A program made the position numbers and the translations under genes. Positions 43,008 through 51,998 of a stretch of DNA of 64,000 nt are shown one piece after another. The notes under the pieces were generated by a model. The model saw only the letters and a list, made by a program, of their open reading frames with translations, had not been told where the DNA came from and searched no databases. How positions within the stretch are numbered: position 1 is the stretch's first letter; the number at the start of each line of letters is the position of its first letter. This DNA comes from Streptomyces stelliscabiei (GTDB lineage: Bacteria; Actinomycetota; Actinomycetes; Streptomycetales; Streptomycetaceae), in contig NZ_JADBGF010000001.1 of assembly GCF_014873495.1 (NCBI RefSeq), positions 8,742,001 to 8,806,000 of the forward strand, given 5' to 3'.

Positions 43008-43412
43008 TCAGGGGCGGCCGGGGACGGTGTCTCCGGTTCTCGGGCTGATCAGGGTGACGCCGCTGTGAGCCTGCAGGGCGACGCGCAGGGCCTCGTTCTC
43101 CAGGGTCAGGCGCCGGATGTGGTCTTCGTAGATGTACAGGTGACGGGTGAGGTTCTCCTTCTCTGCGCGCAGGCGGGCAATGGTCTGCTGGTCCTTATCG
43201 GTGTTGCGGGCGCGGGGCTGGGTCGCCGAGCGGGCTGCTTCCGTCTGGAGCCGGGTGATCTGATCGGGGAAGTCCCGGTAGAGGGTCTGGCGGGGGACGT
43301 TGAGGCGGCGGGCAAGAGCGGAGACAGTGGCCCGGGGCCCGTCTGCGGCGTCTTCCAGCAGAGCCTCGACGGCAGCATCGACGGCCTGGAGGGTCAGTTC
43401 GTGCCGTCTCAT
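43008..43412 (-). CDS. TnpC-like transposon accessory protein
   Basis: A 134-residue protein: an N-terminal HTH (TVSALARRLNVPRQTLYRDF) followed by a coiled coil (KDQQTIARLRAEKENLTRHL, LTLENEALRVALQAH). This arrangement matches DUF6262/TnpC-like proteins encoded after the two tyrosine recombinases in Tn554-like cassettes. Its ATG overlaps the stop of the upstream recombinase fragment by 4 nt, as in intact cassettes. Complete in length, but its partner genes are lost. Confidence 0.6.
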   Translation of the reverse strand: MRRHELTLQAVDAAVEALLEDAADGPRATVSALARRLNVPRQTLYRDFPDQITRLQTEAARSATQPRARNTDKDQQTIARLRAEKENLTRHLYIYEDHIRRLTLENEALRVALQAHSGVTLISPRTGDTVPGRP

Positions 43413-43732
43413 GTCCGCGCCTGTTGATCTGGTGCTGGGGTGGGATAGCCGAGAAAGGAGGCGATCTCGTCGCGGCGTCGGACCAGCCGGTCGCGGACGA
43501 GTGGAGCGAGGATGTCGCCGCGCGCTAACTGGACGTCCAGCAGGGCGAGTCGATGGCGCCAGGCCGCCCTGTTGTCTTCGGTGAAGGCGGCGTTGTTGCA
43601 GGCCAGGGGCTGGCAGCTGTTCAGTGCAGGAGCCTGGGCGCTGTCGGCCGGTGGCCTGCAAAGACGGCGGTCGGGGTTGTCGCTGCAGGTGACGAACGTG
43701 CCCGGATAGATCCGCGGATGCGGGCGGGTGAT
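43409..43732 (-). pseudogene. C-terminal remnant of TnpB-like recombinase
   Basis: About 107 codons, RPHPRIYPGTFVTCSDNPDR, LCRPPADSAQAPALNSCQPL and ACNNAAFTEDNRAAWRHRLA, resemble the Cys-containing C-terminal tail of Tn554-type tyrosine recombinases. The catalytic core is missing: upstream the frame runs antisense to a PIN-like gene. The break coincides with the 5' truncation of that gene. Confidence 0.6.
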
Positions 43733-44777
43733 GTTGGACACCAGTGCGGCCGCTACGCTCGCTCTGCTGGAGCGTGGCGTGTCCGAGCAACTGATCGGCC
43801 AGCGGCAGGTGGTCATGACGACTGACCAGCTTCTGGCTGACACGCTGCAGGCCAAAGAGTCCATTGCGCTGCGGTCCGATATGACACTGGCTTGGGATGA
43901 GCGCAGCGCCAGTACCGCCGTCCTGACCTCGACGCCCGAGCAGTTGGCCGCGCTGCGGTCCACGTCAGCGCGGCCGGTGGAGATCATGCAATCAGCTCCC
44001 CGGGTGTCACGGCCGGAGTTGCGCAGCCTTCCACGACTGCCCAGCGGCCGTCGTGGCACGGAATGGCTGACGGCCGTCGACTACGCCAAGGAACACGGCC
44101 ACATCCTGTGGTGCGACGACCGAATCTTGCGCGCTGTCGCACGGTCGCAGGGCGTGGCCTCCTTCGGCACGCTCGCTCTCATCGACGCCTGCGTGCAGAG
44201 CAACCTGATGGAGCCCCGGGAGGGATTGGTCATGAAGGCCGAGCTGCTCCGAAACTACTACGTCGACATCCCGTTCTTCGCCGACCTCTACAGTACTGCG
44301 GCGCAGGCCGACGGCTGGCAGGCAACGGCGGTTGCTGTGGCTGTGTCACGGCCAGGCGCATGGTCCGACCCACAAGCCGCGGCGGCATTCGTCCTCAATG
44401 CTGCTTCGCAGACCATTGGCTCCCTGCCGCACGAGGCCTCGGCATGGCTCAGCGCCGCCTACGCCGGCCTGTATCGGGCGACACTGCCCTCGCACCGGCC
44501 GCGCAACCTCCAGGTCCTTTCTTGGCAGGTCATCACCCAGCCGTGGGTTTCGGCCTCCTCGCTCCCGTTCGTCCTGGCGGGGCTGCACGCTGGCAGGGAG
44601 GATGTGGCCGACACCGACGCCCCGCTTCGGGCTGCAATCACCCAGTACTACGGCGCCCTGGTCGACCAGTTTGGCCATATCACCGCCGCCAGCACTCTGA
44701 TGAGTCTGTTCGCCCTCACCGAGGGGGAGGACAAAGCCACTGCGGCGCGCACCGTGCTGACCTACCTTGCCCGGTAG
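43728..44777 (+). pseudogene. 5'-truncated TPR/PIN-like protein
   Basis: A 349-residue frame whose first residues (MMLDTSAAATLALLERGVSE) look like the interior of a larger protein. HGHILWCDDRILRAVARSQG then VASFGTLALIDACVQ is the acidic end of a PIN-like nuclease domain; the rest is helical and may be the C-terminal part of a multi-domain TPR protein. The upstream portion seems to have been removed where the transposon fragment joins. It could still be expressed from an internal start, but the full-length protein is not here. Confidence 0.5.
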
Positions 44778-44820
44778 ACAGCAGGAAGGGAGCCCAGCGG
44801 CAGTTGGTCCGACTGCCCGC

Positions 44821-45132
44821 TCATGGCGTTTCAGCCTGGGGCAGGGCGAGGTCGGGTGGGTAGCCCTTGGCACGAAGCCAGCTATCGAGGGCCAGGGCGA
44901 CGATGTCGCCGTGGGGAACGTCCTGGTCGGCGTAGTAGCGACGGATGCGTCTCTGAAGTTGCAGGACGTCAGGGACGGCGTAGTTGAGCTGTCCGCGTTT
45001 GATGTGGCGGTTGCCGATCACCGCGAGAGTGTCGGGATGGGGAGTGAGCGGATCGTCGGCGGGCTCGGACTGCGCATCGAGTGCGTCGGCCACGTCGCGT
45101 AGCCGACGGGCGTGGTGGGAGAGGTCGGGCAC
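44821..45132 (-). CDS. Small ParB-like DNA-binding protein
   Basis: A 103-residue protein whose second half (PDVLQLQRRIRRYYADQDVP followed by HGDIVALALDSWLRAKGY) aligns with the C-terminal domain of the ParB-like protein encoded upstream (LKLKKRIKRFALDNELDHLP, MGDIVSVALDEWL). Probably a stand-alone copy of the same dimerising/DNA-binding domain, reminiscent of ribbon-helix-helix partition proteins. It follows a cluster of palindromes and is the last gene of the partition operon. Confidence 0.5.
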   Translation of the reverse strand: MPDLSHHARRLRDVADALDAQSEPADDPLTPHPDTLAVIGNRHIKRGQLNYAVPDVLQLQRRIRRYYADQDVPHGDIVALALDSWLRAKGYPPDLALPQAETP

Positions 45133-45156
45133 GAACGTTGCTCCGGTCAGTGCGGC

Positions 45157-45196
45157 TAGGCGGCTAGTTAGCCGCCTATTGGGCTATTGGAATAGT
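45157..45196. repeat. Cluster of palindromes, candidate centromere/operator
   Basis: TAGGCGGCTAGTTAGCCGCCTA is given in two arms: TAGGCGGCTA (45157-45166) and TAGCCGCCTA (45169-45178), exact complements. CTATT-GG-AATAG follows at 45185-45196. The first arm is preceded by a GCGGCTAG direct repeat. The cluster lies between two ParB-like genes, a position typical for partition sites or operators bound by such proteins. Confidence 0.55.
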
Positions 45197-45259
45197 CGGC
45201 GGAAGGGGCGGCCGCGCACTCCGCGAGCTGGCTGCCGCCCCCCTGTGCCGTACGGCGGG

Positions 45260-46138
45260 TCAGAACCCGCGGGTGGTGAGCCACTCGTCCAGCGCGACCG
45301 AGACGATGTCGCCCATGGGCAGGTGGTCGAGTTCGTTGTCCAGCGCGAAGCGCTTGATCCGCTTCTTCAGCTTCAGCGCAGCAGGGACCGAGGCGTCCAG
45401 GCTCTCGCGCGCGATGATGCGCTGATTAAGGACGACTGCCGCCTCCGGGATGTCCTTCGGACGCCCCGGCCCCCGCTCCCATGACGTCCCGTTACTGGGC
45501 GCGGCATCCGAACCGGCATGCTGCTCGTGCTGAGGACTCGCTGCGCTGGCGCTCGCAGGGAACGCACTACTTCCCGCAACGGGAAGGACCGTCGAGTGAA
45601 CCGCCACCTCAGCGGTGTACGCCCCACCTGGAGCGGTGCCCGTGTTTCGGGACGACCCACGCTGTGAGACGTGCTCGACTGACTGCGGGGGCTGGACCGC
45701 AGGTGCTGCAGGCCCCGCTGCCGGGGCCACGGTCTGTCCCAGCGCTTGCTGCTCCACCGACTCCACAGCAGCTACTGCTCCCGCCTCGGGGGCGACGACG
45801 GCCTGACCAGTCTCCTGATTGGCGGCCGACACCTGCACCGGGCTCATTGGTGCAGTCTCGATGCCCGCGTGGGCGGATGGTGTCGCAGGCGCCTGCGACA
45901 CCTCGGCCATCGCCTCGGTCCGGGCCTGCGCTGATGCCTCGACGGGCACAGTGGAAGGGGGCTGACCTTGGGACTCCCTTGCAGCGGGACGGCCTTCGCC
46001 CTGGTCGGTGGCCTGTTCGGCGGCGTACTGCTCGGGGGTGAGCTCGGCGGCCGGGGGAGGGGGAGGTGGTGCCGTCTTCTTGGCCCCGCCCAGGGTGCGG
46101 CCGGTGCGGCGGGCCGGGGGTTTCATTCGCTCGCTCAT
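45260..46138 (-). CDS. ParB-like plasmid partition protein
   Basis: A 292-residue protein directly coupled to parA (4-nt overlap). It has a basic N-terminus (MKPPARRTGRTLGGAKK), a long low-complexity Ala/Pro/Gln/Ser linker of about 190 residues and a C-terminal domain of about 70 residues (GRPKDIPEAAVVLNQRIIAR onward) with a ribbon-helix-helix-like pattern. There is no classical ParB HTH. This build matches the non-canonical adaptor proteins paired with ParA ATPases on actinomycete plasmids. It should bind the partition site and ParA. Confidence 0.6.
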   Translation of the reverse strand: MSERMKPPARRTGRTLGGAKKTAPPPPPPAAELTPEQYAAEQATDQGEGRPAARESQGQPPSTVPVEASAQARTEAMAEVSQAPATPSAHAGIETAPMSPVQVSAANQETGQAVVAPEAGAVAAVESVEQQALGQTVAPAAGPAAPAVQPPQSVEHVSQRGSSRNTGTAPGGAYTAEVAVHSTVLPVAGSSAFPASASAASPQHEQHAGSDAAPSNGTSWERGPGRPKDIPEAAVVLNQRIIARESLDASVPAALKLKKRIKRFALDNELDHLPMGDIVSVALDEWLTTRGF

Positions 46139-46848
46139 GCGGTGAGCTCCTTCATCAGCTCGGCGTACTCGCTCAGCTCGGTCGGGATCTCGCCGAAGGC
46201 CTCCATGTAGTGCACCCAGGCGTGGATGACGGTCTCGGCGAGCGGGAACGGCTCGTCGCGGTCTGGGCCGATGCCCTCACCCTTCTCGGGCTCCAGCAGC
46301 TTGTCCTTGGCGTTGCGGGGCAGGCTGGTGCGGTCGTCGGCCTTCACGAGGACCACGTGGGCGGTGACGTCGCGCTCGTTACGGGCGGCGGCGCGCTCGG
46401 CCTCGTCGAAGGTGGCCACGAGCTTGCGGCGCTCGATCTTGGTGGGGGCGACCGGCACGAGCAGCAGGTTCGCCTCGGTGACAGCCTCGTGGAAGATGCG
46501 GGCGCTGCCGCCGCCGGCGTCGACGACGATCGCGCCGAACTCGGACCGCTTCTCACGGATGTACTCGGCGATGTCGTCGAACGGGTACCGCTCGACCACC
46601 AAGTCGGCCGGGATCTCGAAGCCGGCGGCCTGGGCGACCTTGCACCAGTCGTAGGCGGACTGGCTGGTGGCGTCGGCGTCCAGCAGCAGCGTCGGCAGCT
46701 CCAGGACGACGGCGTAGTAGAGGGCGATGAACCAGGCGGAGGTGGTCTTGCCGGTGCCGCCCTTGAGCATGCCGACGACGATGACGAAGGCGTCCCAGGC
46801 GCGGGCTGTGGCCGCGGCCAGGGTCTTGATACGGGTGTTCTCGTTCAC
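46135..46848 (-). CDS. parA: ParA-family partition ATPase
   Basis: A 237-residue ParA/MinD-type ATPase with deviant Walker A VGMLKGGTGKTTSAWFIALY (signature Lys in KGGTGKT), Walker A' region TLLLDADATSQSAYDW and Walker B-like FGAIVVDAGGG. It drives segregation of a low-copy replicon by binding DNA in the ATP form. GTG start after GGAGAAC. It sits in an operon order rep, HTH protein, parA, parB-like, consistent with a plasmid maintenance module. Confidence 0.85.
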   Translation of the reverse strand: MNENTRIKTLAAATARAWDAFVIVVGMLKGGTGKTTSAWFIALYYAVVLELPTLLLDADATSQSAYDWCKVAQAAGFEIPADLVVERYPFDDIAEYIREKRSEFGAIVVDAGGGSARIFHEAVTEANLLLVPVAPTKIERRKLVATFDEAERAAARNERDVTAHVVLVKADDRTSLPRNAKDKLLEPEKGEGIGPDRDEPFPLAETVIHAWVHYMEAFGEIPTELSEYAELMKELTA

Positions 46849-47031
46849 GTGTGCTTGTTCTCCTGAAACTGGAAAGGGTGCGTTGAGTTGTGGGGGTCTG
46901 CGAGAGAGCCGACTTCGGTGCGCTGCTTGCCGATGACGGAGGGGCCCGTGCAGCCGCGCCGCGCCCGGCATGGCGCACGGTCGACTCCCTCTGTCGGGCA
47001 TGGCGGGGGACACCCGACAGGCTGGGGGCGC

Positions 47032-47607
47032 TCATGACTGTTTCCTCGGGTCACGGGCTGGGCTGTGGTTGTGCTGGGGACGCATCCGGGTGCCGGCCTG
47101 GTGCAGGAGCCGGTAGACGGTGGCGACGGAGTAGTTGCACTCCTGAGCGAGGTCCGGGACTGAGGCGCCGGCCTCGTACCGTGCCCGCAGGGACAGCGCG
47201 AGCTTGTGCCGCTCGACGGCCCGCGCTGCGGCGCGCACCCGCAGCGTCTGCTGAGTGGTGCGCACGGTCCCACCGGCCTCGATCAGCAGGCGTCGGGCAG
47301 CACGCCTCGTCTCTCCCGCGGCCGCGGCGAGCTCCGTGAGGGTTGCGCCATGCTGCTCGTACAGGGTGCGCAGGTGGGCCGCCAGACGCTGGCGAGCCTG
47401 CGGATCCTGGCGCATCCGACGGGTTTGCCACGACGTGCGCATCACCGTCCCCACCTCGTGCAGCCGGTTGAGAACCGTGCCGTAGGACAGGCCGCTGGCG
47501 GCGACGAGTTCGTCGACTGTGGCGCCGGACTCGTACTGCTTGCGCAGGTCCTCTGGGGTCACCGGCTGGCTTTGGGCAGGGTTGGTTGGAGGGTGTTGTT
47601 GGTTCAT
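47032..47607 (-). CDS. Protein with three tandem helix-turn-helix repeats
   Basis: A 191-residue protein made of three similar units of about 55-60 residues: ESGATVDELVAASGLSYGTV with LNRLHEVGTVMRT; EQHGATLTELAAAAGETRRA with RRLLIEAGGTVRT; and EAGASVPDLAQECNYSVATV with YRLLHQAGTRMR. Each is an HTH followed by a short basic link. Start taken at the ATG whose ATGA overlaps the stop of the putative replication gene. It may bind repeated DNA, such as the iterons upstream of that gene, as a copy-control regulator. Confidence 0.65.
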   Translation of the reverse strand: MNQQHPPTNPAQSQPVTPEDLRKQYESGATVDELVAASGLSYGTVLNRLHEVGTVMRTSWQTRRMRQDPQARQRLAAHLRTLYEQHGATLTELAAAAGETRRAARRLLIEAGGTVRTTQQTLRVRAAARAVERHKLALSLRARYEAGASVPDLAQECNYSVATVYRLLHQAGTRMRPQHNHSPARDPRKQS

Positions 47608-49142
47608 GCGGCGGAGTTCCATTCGTTGAGGGCTTCGGCATGGGCGGCGGCCAGCTCGTCGTAACTGCGCTGGTCGGATGGGGTGATGAGGATCAGGCGG
47701 CCGTCGGTGGCGACCCGCCAGTCGGCGGCCGGACGACCTGTGACCGGGTCCAGGACGCGCCCGTCGGGGGCGTGCCAGGCGGACGGGATCTCGTCGGGAC
47801 GTCGTGCGGGGACCAGGATTTGGCGGCCGTCGCGGTCGATCACCACGGCCTTGCTGCGGTGCTCCGCAAGCCGGTCCAGCGCCGCCCGGTACGCCGCACG
47901 CTCGTTTGCGTGAAAGGCCTTCCGTCGGGCTGCGACGCCCGTGGTGCCGTGGTGCTCGGCGACCTCGGCCCAGCCCTGTGCCGGTGTTGCGGCGAGGCAG
48001 GTGTCCGCGTCCGGGAGGCTGTTACCGAAGCCCTCCAGTGCGCGCGGTGCGAGAGCCCAGGTCTCCCCGGTGTGCCGGACGAGCCCGTGGTCGGCCAGGC
48101 GTTTCAGAGTCCGGTAGGCGGTCGCGCGGGACACCGAGGAAGTACCGACCAGCTCGGCGACCGTCTGGTGGGGGCGCTGGTGCAGAGCGCTGATGAGCAT
48201 GAGGGCGGCGCTGCCGAGGCCGTGGTGGGCGAAGGCGTCGTGGCCCATCAGCCGGCCGAGGACGGTGGAGTCGATGTCGGCCGTCGTGGCCGTCTCAGGG
48301 GTGGTCCACTCCTCAAGTGCCGGGTCGGGGGGGAACTGAGTGGTCCGGAAACGAGACAACGAAGCAGGGGCACCGTGTCCGGGGGCGCTGCCGTCGCCCA
48401 GGTACCACGTGGAGCCCTCCCGGCCGTGGCCGACCCGCAGTCGGCGCAGCCAGCCCTGCGGCTTGAGGACGGTCTCGTAGACCGCCCGCAGCGTCGTGCG
48501 GGAGATGCCGGCTTCCTCGGCGGTCTGCCGTTCACTGGCGTGATGCAGGGGACCGCCCGCGATCTCGGCGAAGGTCAGATGCGCCCGCAGCACCCGCAGC
48601 GCGGTGCGTCCCCGCTCCCCGCGCCACGGCGTGGTCTCGATGCGGTCGCGCAGCGCGGCAAGGACCTCGTACGCGTCGTGCCGGGAGCTCAGCGCCCTGG
48701 TGCTGCTGACCGCTTCCGTGGCGTTGGCCCACACCCGGCGGATGTAGTCCAGGGCGCGCGACTGCCCGGACCGCAACGCGATGTTCCTCGCGTGCCGTCC
48801 GCCTTCGTGCTCGGGGTGCAGCAGGACCTGCGTGAGCTGGTCGACGGTGCCGTCGGCGCGGGCCACGTGGCAGGCGATGGCCGCGGTGATCCGGTGCCCG
48901 TGCTCAGCCGCGCCCTGGCGGTCCGCGCGCAAGGCCACAGTCCGGCCGCCGGAGGCGAGTCTGCTGTAACTGCCGGTGGCGTAGCGGCCGGTGAGGTCTC
49001 CGAGCAGAATGAGATCGGTCGCGGCCGACGGAAGTCGGACGGGGCTGAGAATGCCGCGGAATTCGGCGGAGTTTCGTTGAGAGAGGGCGTGATGGGTGCT
49101 GTTCGGCACGGTGGGTTCGTCTCGCAAGAACGTGGACGCCAC
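47604..49142 (-). CDS. Putative plasmid replication initiator
   Basis: A 512-residue protein with two recognisable winged-helix regions: QTAEEAGISRTTLRAVYETV with LKPQGWLRRLRVG (about residues 210-245) and SSVSRATAYRTLKRLADHGL with VRHTGETWALAP (about 335-370). No polymerase, primase or helicase motifs are seen. Two-winged-helix proteins beside iteron-like repeats and a parAB operon are typical of plasmid Rep proteins. I do not match it to a named family. A transcriptional regulator is the alternative. Confidence 0.45.
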   Translation of the reverse strand: MASTFLRDEPTVPNSTHHALSQRNSAEFRGILSPVRLPSAATDLILLGDLTGRYATGSYSRLASGGRTVALRADRQGAAEHGHRITAAIACHVARADGTVDQLTQVLLHPEHEGGRHARNIALRSGQSRALDYIRRVWANATEAVSSTRALSSRHDAYEVLAALRDRIETTPWRGERGRTALRVLRAHLTFAEIAGGPLHHASERQTAEEAGISRTTLRAVYETVLKPQGWLRRLRVGHGREGSTWYLGDGSAPGHGAPASLSRFRTTQFPPDPALEEWTTPETATTADIDSTVLGRLMGHDAFAHHGLGSAALMLISALHQRPHQTVAELVGTSSVSRATAYRTLKRLADHGLVRHTGETWALAPRALEGFGNSLPDADTCLAATPAQGWAEVAEHHGTTGVAARRKAFHANERAAYRAALDRLAEHRSKAVVIDRDGRQILVPARRPDEIPSAWHAPDGRVLDPVTGRPAADWRVATDGRLILITPSDQRSYDELAAAHAEALNEWNSAA

Positions 49143-49280
49143 CCAGGCCCGCTAAAACCACGGGTGGTGTCCGGAACCGACCTCCATCGGCGCCAGCAAG
49201 GTCTCCAGAATGGCCGTCCTGGAGGCCTTCGTTTGCCTGGCCCCGAGCGGAGGCAGGCGTCCCCATCGCAGCTCGACCGA

Positions 49281-49437
49281 GGTCGAAACAGAGCACCGCC
49301 AGAGTGATCCACTCTTGATCGACACCCGTCAACTCAGCTCCCCCAGAGGCCTGTTGCAGAGGTCGCTGCCTCTGACTGCCTCTGAGCGACCCGGGTCGAA
49401 CCGGGGTCGAATCAGAGCGGTTTCCTCTGACTGCCTC
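49281..49437. repeat. Iteron-like repeats upstream of putative rep
   Basis: Direct repeats: GGTCGAAACAGAG (49281-49293) and GGTCGAATCAGAG (49405-49417, one mismatch), plus GGGTCGAACC between them; and an exact 14-mer CCTCTGACTGCCTC at 49369-49382 and 49424-49437, 55 bp apart. The block lies 140-300 bp upstream of the putative replication gene. It is a candidate origin or Rep operator. The rest of 49143-49841 contains hairpins but no gene I can support. Confidence 0.5.
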
Positions 49438-49647
49438 CGCTCGCCTCCGCAACCCGTCCTAGCAGGTCACAGCCTCATCGCCCCCACACAAGCGCAGGTC
49501 AGAAAGGTGCGCTAGCTGTACCACTGATTCCTGGCGAAGGCGGTCATGTGAGGCATGGCGATCCCGTCCCTGAGAACCCTGAGCGCGGAGCCACGTCACT
49601 CCGCGTGCCACCACATTCCTGAGCGCGCCCGGGACCGGGCAATACCC

Positions 49648-49730
49648 CTTCCGTCAGACGGAAGCCCGCCGCGCAGGGCTTTGCCCGAAGGAGGGCCGCC
49701 CGCCCGCCGCTGTTCGCACGGCGGCCCTCC
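49648..49730. terminator. Two hairpins upstream of phospholipase gene
   Basis: CTTCCGTC-A-GACGGAAG at 49648-49664 is a perfect palindrome. Next, GGAGGGCCGCC (49690-49700) pairs exactly with GGCGGCCCTCC (49720-49730) across a 19-nt loop. Neither has a T-run. The second probably ends transcription or insulates the phospholipase promoter. Confidence 0.5.
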
Positions 49731-49841
49731 CCGCGTCACATCCGCGCCACGGACCCTTCCCCGGCGTTGGTTCCTCTTGGACCATTCCTTGCGCGCAGGT
49801 CACATCCGACGCACCACGTCAGGACAAGAGGTCATCCACCC

Positions 49842-51893
49842 ATGCCTGAAGTCAACCGGCGGCGATTCCTCCAAGTAGCGGGCGCCACGACGGCGTTCAG
49901 CGCACTGTCGGCCAGTATCCAGCGGGCCGCGGCGCTGCCCGCGCACCACCGTTCCGGCACGATCGAGGACGTCGAGCACATCGTCGTCCTCATGCAGGAG
50001 AACCGGTCCTTCGACCACTACTTCGGCGCCCTGAGAGGTGTCCGGGGCTTCGGCGACCCGCATCCGGTCACGCTGGACAACGGCAGGAGCGTGTGGCACC
50101 AGTCGGACGGCACGAAGGACGTCCTGCCGTTCCACCCCGAGGCCGACGATCTCGGGATGCAGTTCCTGGAGGGCCTGCCGCACGGCTGGCCGGACGGGCA
50201 CGCCGCCTACAACGGCGGCAAGTACGACACGTGGGTGCCGGCCAAGGGCACCACGACGATGGCGTACCTGACCCGTGAGGACATCCCGTTCCACTACGCC
50301 CTCGCCGACACCTTCACCGTCTGCGACGCCTACCACTGCTCGTTCATCGGCTCGACCGACCCCAACCGCTACTACATGTGGACGGGTTACACGGGCAACG
50401 ACGGCAAGGGCGGCGGCCCCGTCCTCGGCAACGACGAGGCCGGCTACGACTGGACGACCTACCCCGAGCGCCTCGAAGCGGCCGGGATCTCCTGGAAGGT
50501 CTACCAGGACATCGGCGACGGCCTGGACGCGGCCGGCTCCTGGGGCTGGATAGCGGACGCCTACCGCGGCAACTACGGCGACAACTCCCTGCTCTACTTC
50601 AACAAGTACCGCACGGCCAAGCCCGGCGACCCCTGGTACGACAAGGCCCGCACCGGGACGAACGCCAAGGGCGGCGACGGCTACTTCGACCTGCTGAGGG
50701 CCGACGTGAAGGCGGGCAGGCTGCCGCAGATCTCCTGGATCGCCGCGCCCGAGGCGTTCTCGGAGCACTCCAACTGGCCCTCGAACTACGGCGCCTGGTA
50801 CATCTCCCAGGTCCTCGACGCGCTGACCTCTAACCCGGCGGTCTGGGCGAAGACGGCCCTGTTCATCACCTACGACGAGAACGACGGCTTCTTCGACCAC
50901 CTCGTGCCGCCGCTCCCGCCGCGCGACGCCTCCCGCGGCAGGTCGACGGTCGACGTCGGCCCGGACCTCTTCGCGGGCGGCGCCCACCATGTCGCGGGTC
51001 CGTACGGGCTCGGGCCGCGTGTGCCGATGCTGGTCGTCTCCCCCTGGAGCAAGGGCGGTTACGTCTGCTCGGAGACCCTCGACCACACCTCGATCCTGCG
51101 GTTCATGGAGCGCCGGTTCGGGGTGCGGGAGCCGAACATCTCGCCGTGGCGGCGGGCGATCTGCGGTGACCTCACCGCCGCGTTCGACTTCTCCCGCAGG
51201 GACAGCCGGCCCGCCGCGCTGCCGGACACCGACGCGTACGAGCCGCAGGACCGCGAACGGCACCCCGACTACAAGCCGGCCGTGCCGGGCGACGCCAGCA
51301 TGCCGAGGCAGGAGCACGGGGTGCGCCCGGCCCGGCCGCTGAAGTACGCGCCCAGGGTGGACGGCGCGGTCGACCCGAAGACCGGGACCCTCACCCTCAC
51401 CTTCGCCTCCGGCGGCAGGGCGGGGGCGGCCTTCCTCGTCACCTCCGGGAACCGTACGGACGGACCGTGGACGTACACCACCGAGGCGGGCAAGACCGTG
51501 TCGGACACCTGGAACTCCGTGTACTCCGGCGGCTCGTACGACCTGACCGTGCACGGCCCCAACGGCTTCCTGCGGGCCTTCGCGGGACCGGGGAAGGCGG
51601 GGAAGGCCGGGCCGGAGGTGACCGCCCGGCACACCGGCGACGACGTGGAGCTGACCTTCACCAACAAGGGCGCCGGCACCGTGACCCTGAAGGTCGCGAG
51701 CGCCTACGGCGGCCGGTCCCGCTCGGTCAGGGTGCGGCCCGGGGCGCGAGTGCGCGAGGTCTTCGACCTGACGTCGAGCCGCCGCTGGTACGACCTGACC
51801 GTCACCGCCGACGGGGGCTTCCTGCGGAGGTTCGCCGGGCACGTGGAGAACGGCCGGGCCGGGGTGAGTGATCCGGCGCTGGGGCGGCGGTAG
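49842..51893 (+). CDS. Tat-secreted phosphocholine-type phospholipase C
   Basis: A 683-residue non-haemolytic phospholipase C. The N-terminus EVNRRRFLQVAGATTAFSAL is a twin-arginine signal. The phosphoesterase domain has EHIVVLMQENRSFDHYFGAL (metal-binding region with the catalytic Asn/Glu), SFIGSTDPNRYYMWTG, TYDENDGFFDHLVPP and SPWSKGGYVCSETLDHTSIL. Two C-terminal beta domains of the DUF756 type follow (about residues 500-590 and 600-675). It hydrolyses phosphatidylcholine or related lipids outside the cell, releasing phosphorylated headgroup. Such genes are often phosphate-regulated, but I saw no convincing PHO box. A strong hairpin follows the stop. Confidence 0.9.
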   Translation: MPEVNRRRFLQVAGATTAFSALSASIQRAAALPAHHRSGTIEDVEHIVVLMQENRSFDHYFGALRGVRGFGDPHPVTLDNGRSVWHQSDGTKDVLPFHPEADDLGMQFLEGLPHGWPDGHAAYNGGKYDTWVPAKGTTTMAYLTREDIPFHYALADTFTVCDAYHCSFIGSTDPNRYYMWTGYTGNDGKGGGPVLGNDEAGYDWTTYPERLEAAGISWKVYQDIGDGLDAAGSWGWIADAYRGNYGDNSLLYFNKYRTAKPGDPWYDKARTGTNAKGGDGYFDLLRADVKAGRLPQISWIAAPEAFSEHSNWPSNYGAWYISQVLDALTSNPAVWAKTALFITYDENDGFFDHLVPPLPPRDASRGRSTVDVGPDLFAGGAHHVAGPYGLGPRVPMLVVSPWSKGGYVCSETLDHTSILRFMERRFGVREPNISPWRRAICGDLTAAFDFSRRDSRPAALPDTDAYEPQDRERHPDYKPAVPGDASMPRQEHGVRPARPLKYAPRVDGAVDPKTGTLTLTFASGGRAGAAFLVTSGNRTDGPWTYTTEAGKTVSDTWNSVYSGGSYDLTVHGPNGFLRAFAGPGKAGKAGPEVTARHTGDDVELTFTNKGAGTVTLKVASAYGGRSRSVRVRPGARVREVFDLTSSRRWYDLTVTADGGFLRRFAGHVENGRAGVSDPALGRR

Positions 51894-51897
51894 GCGG

Positions 51898-51927
51898 GGC
51901 GCCGCCCGGTAGCTCCCGGGCGGCGCC
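51898..51927. terminator. Terminator hairpin after phospholipase gene
   Basis: GGCGCCGCCCGG (51898-51909) pairs perfectly with CCGGGCGGCGCC (51916-51927) around a 6-nt loop, 5 nt past the phospholipase stop. The phospholipase and exporter genes converge here, so it may act in both directions. No T-run. Confidence 0.7.
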
Positions 51928-51998
51928 GGTGGGTGCCGGTGTCTCGATGTGCGCCGGTGTGTCGGTGTGCGCCGGTGGGCGCCTCCTCCCCGTCCGCT

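Noticed and set aside
49800..51842. 680-codon minus-strand open frame
   Set aside because: Antisense to phospholipase C; Arg/Val/Gly-rich shadow.
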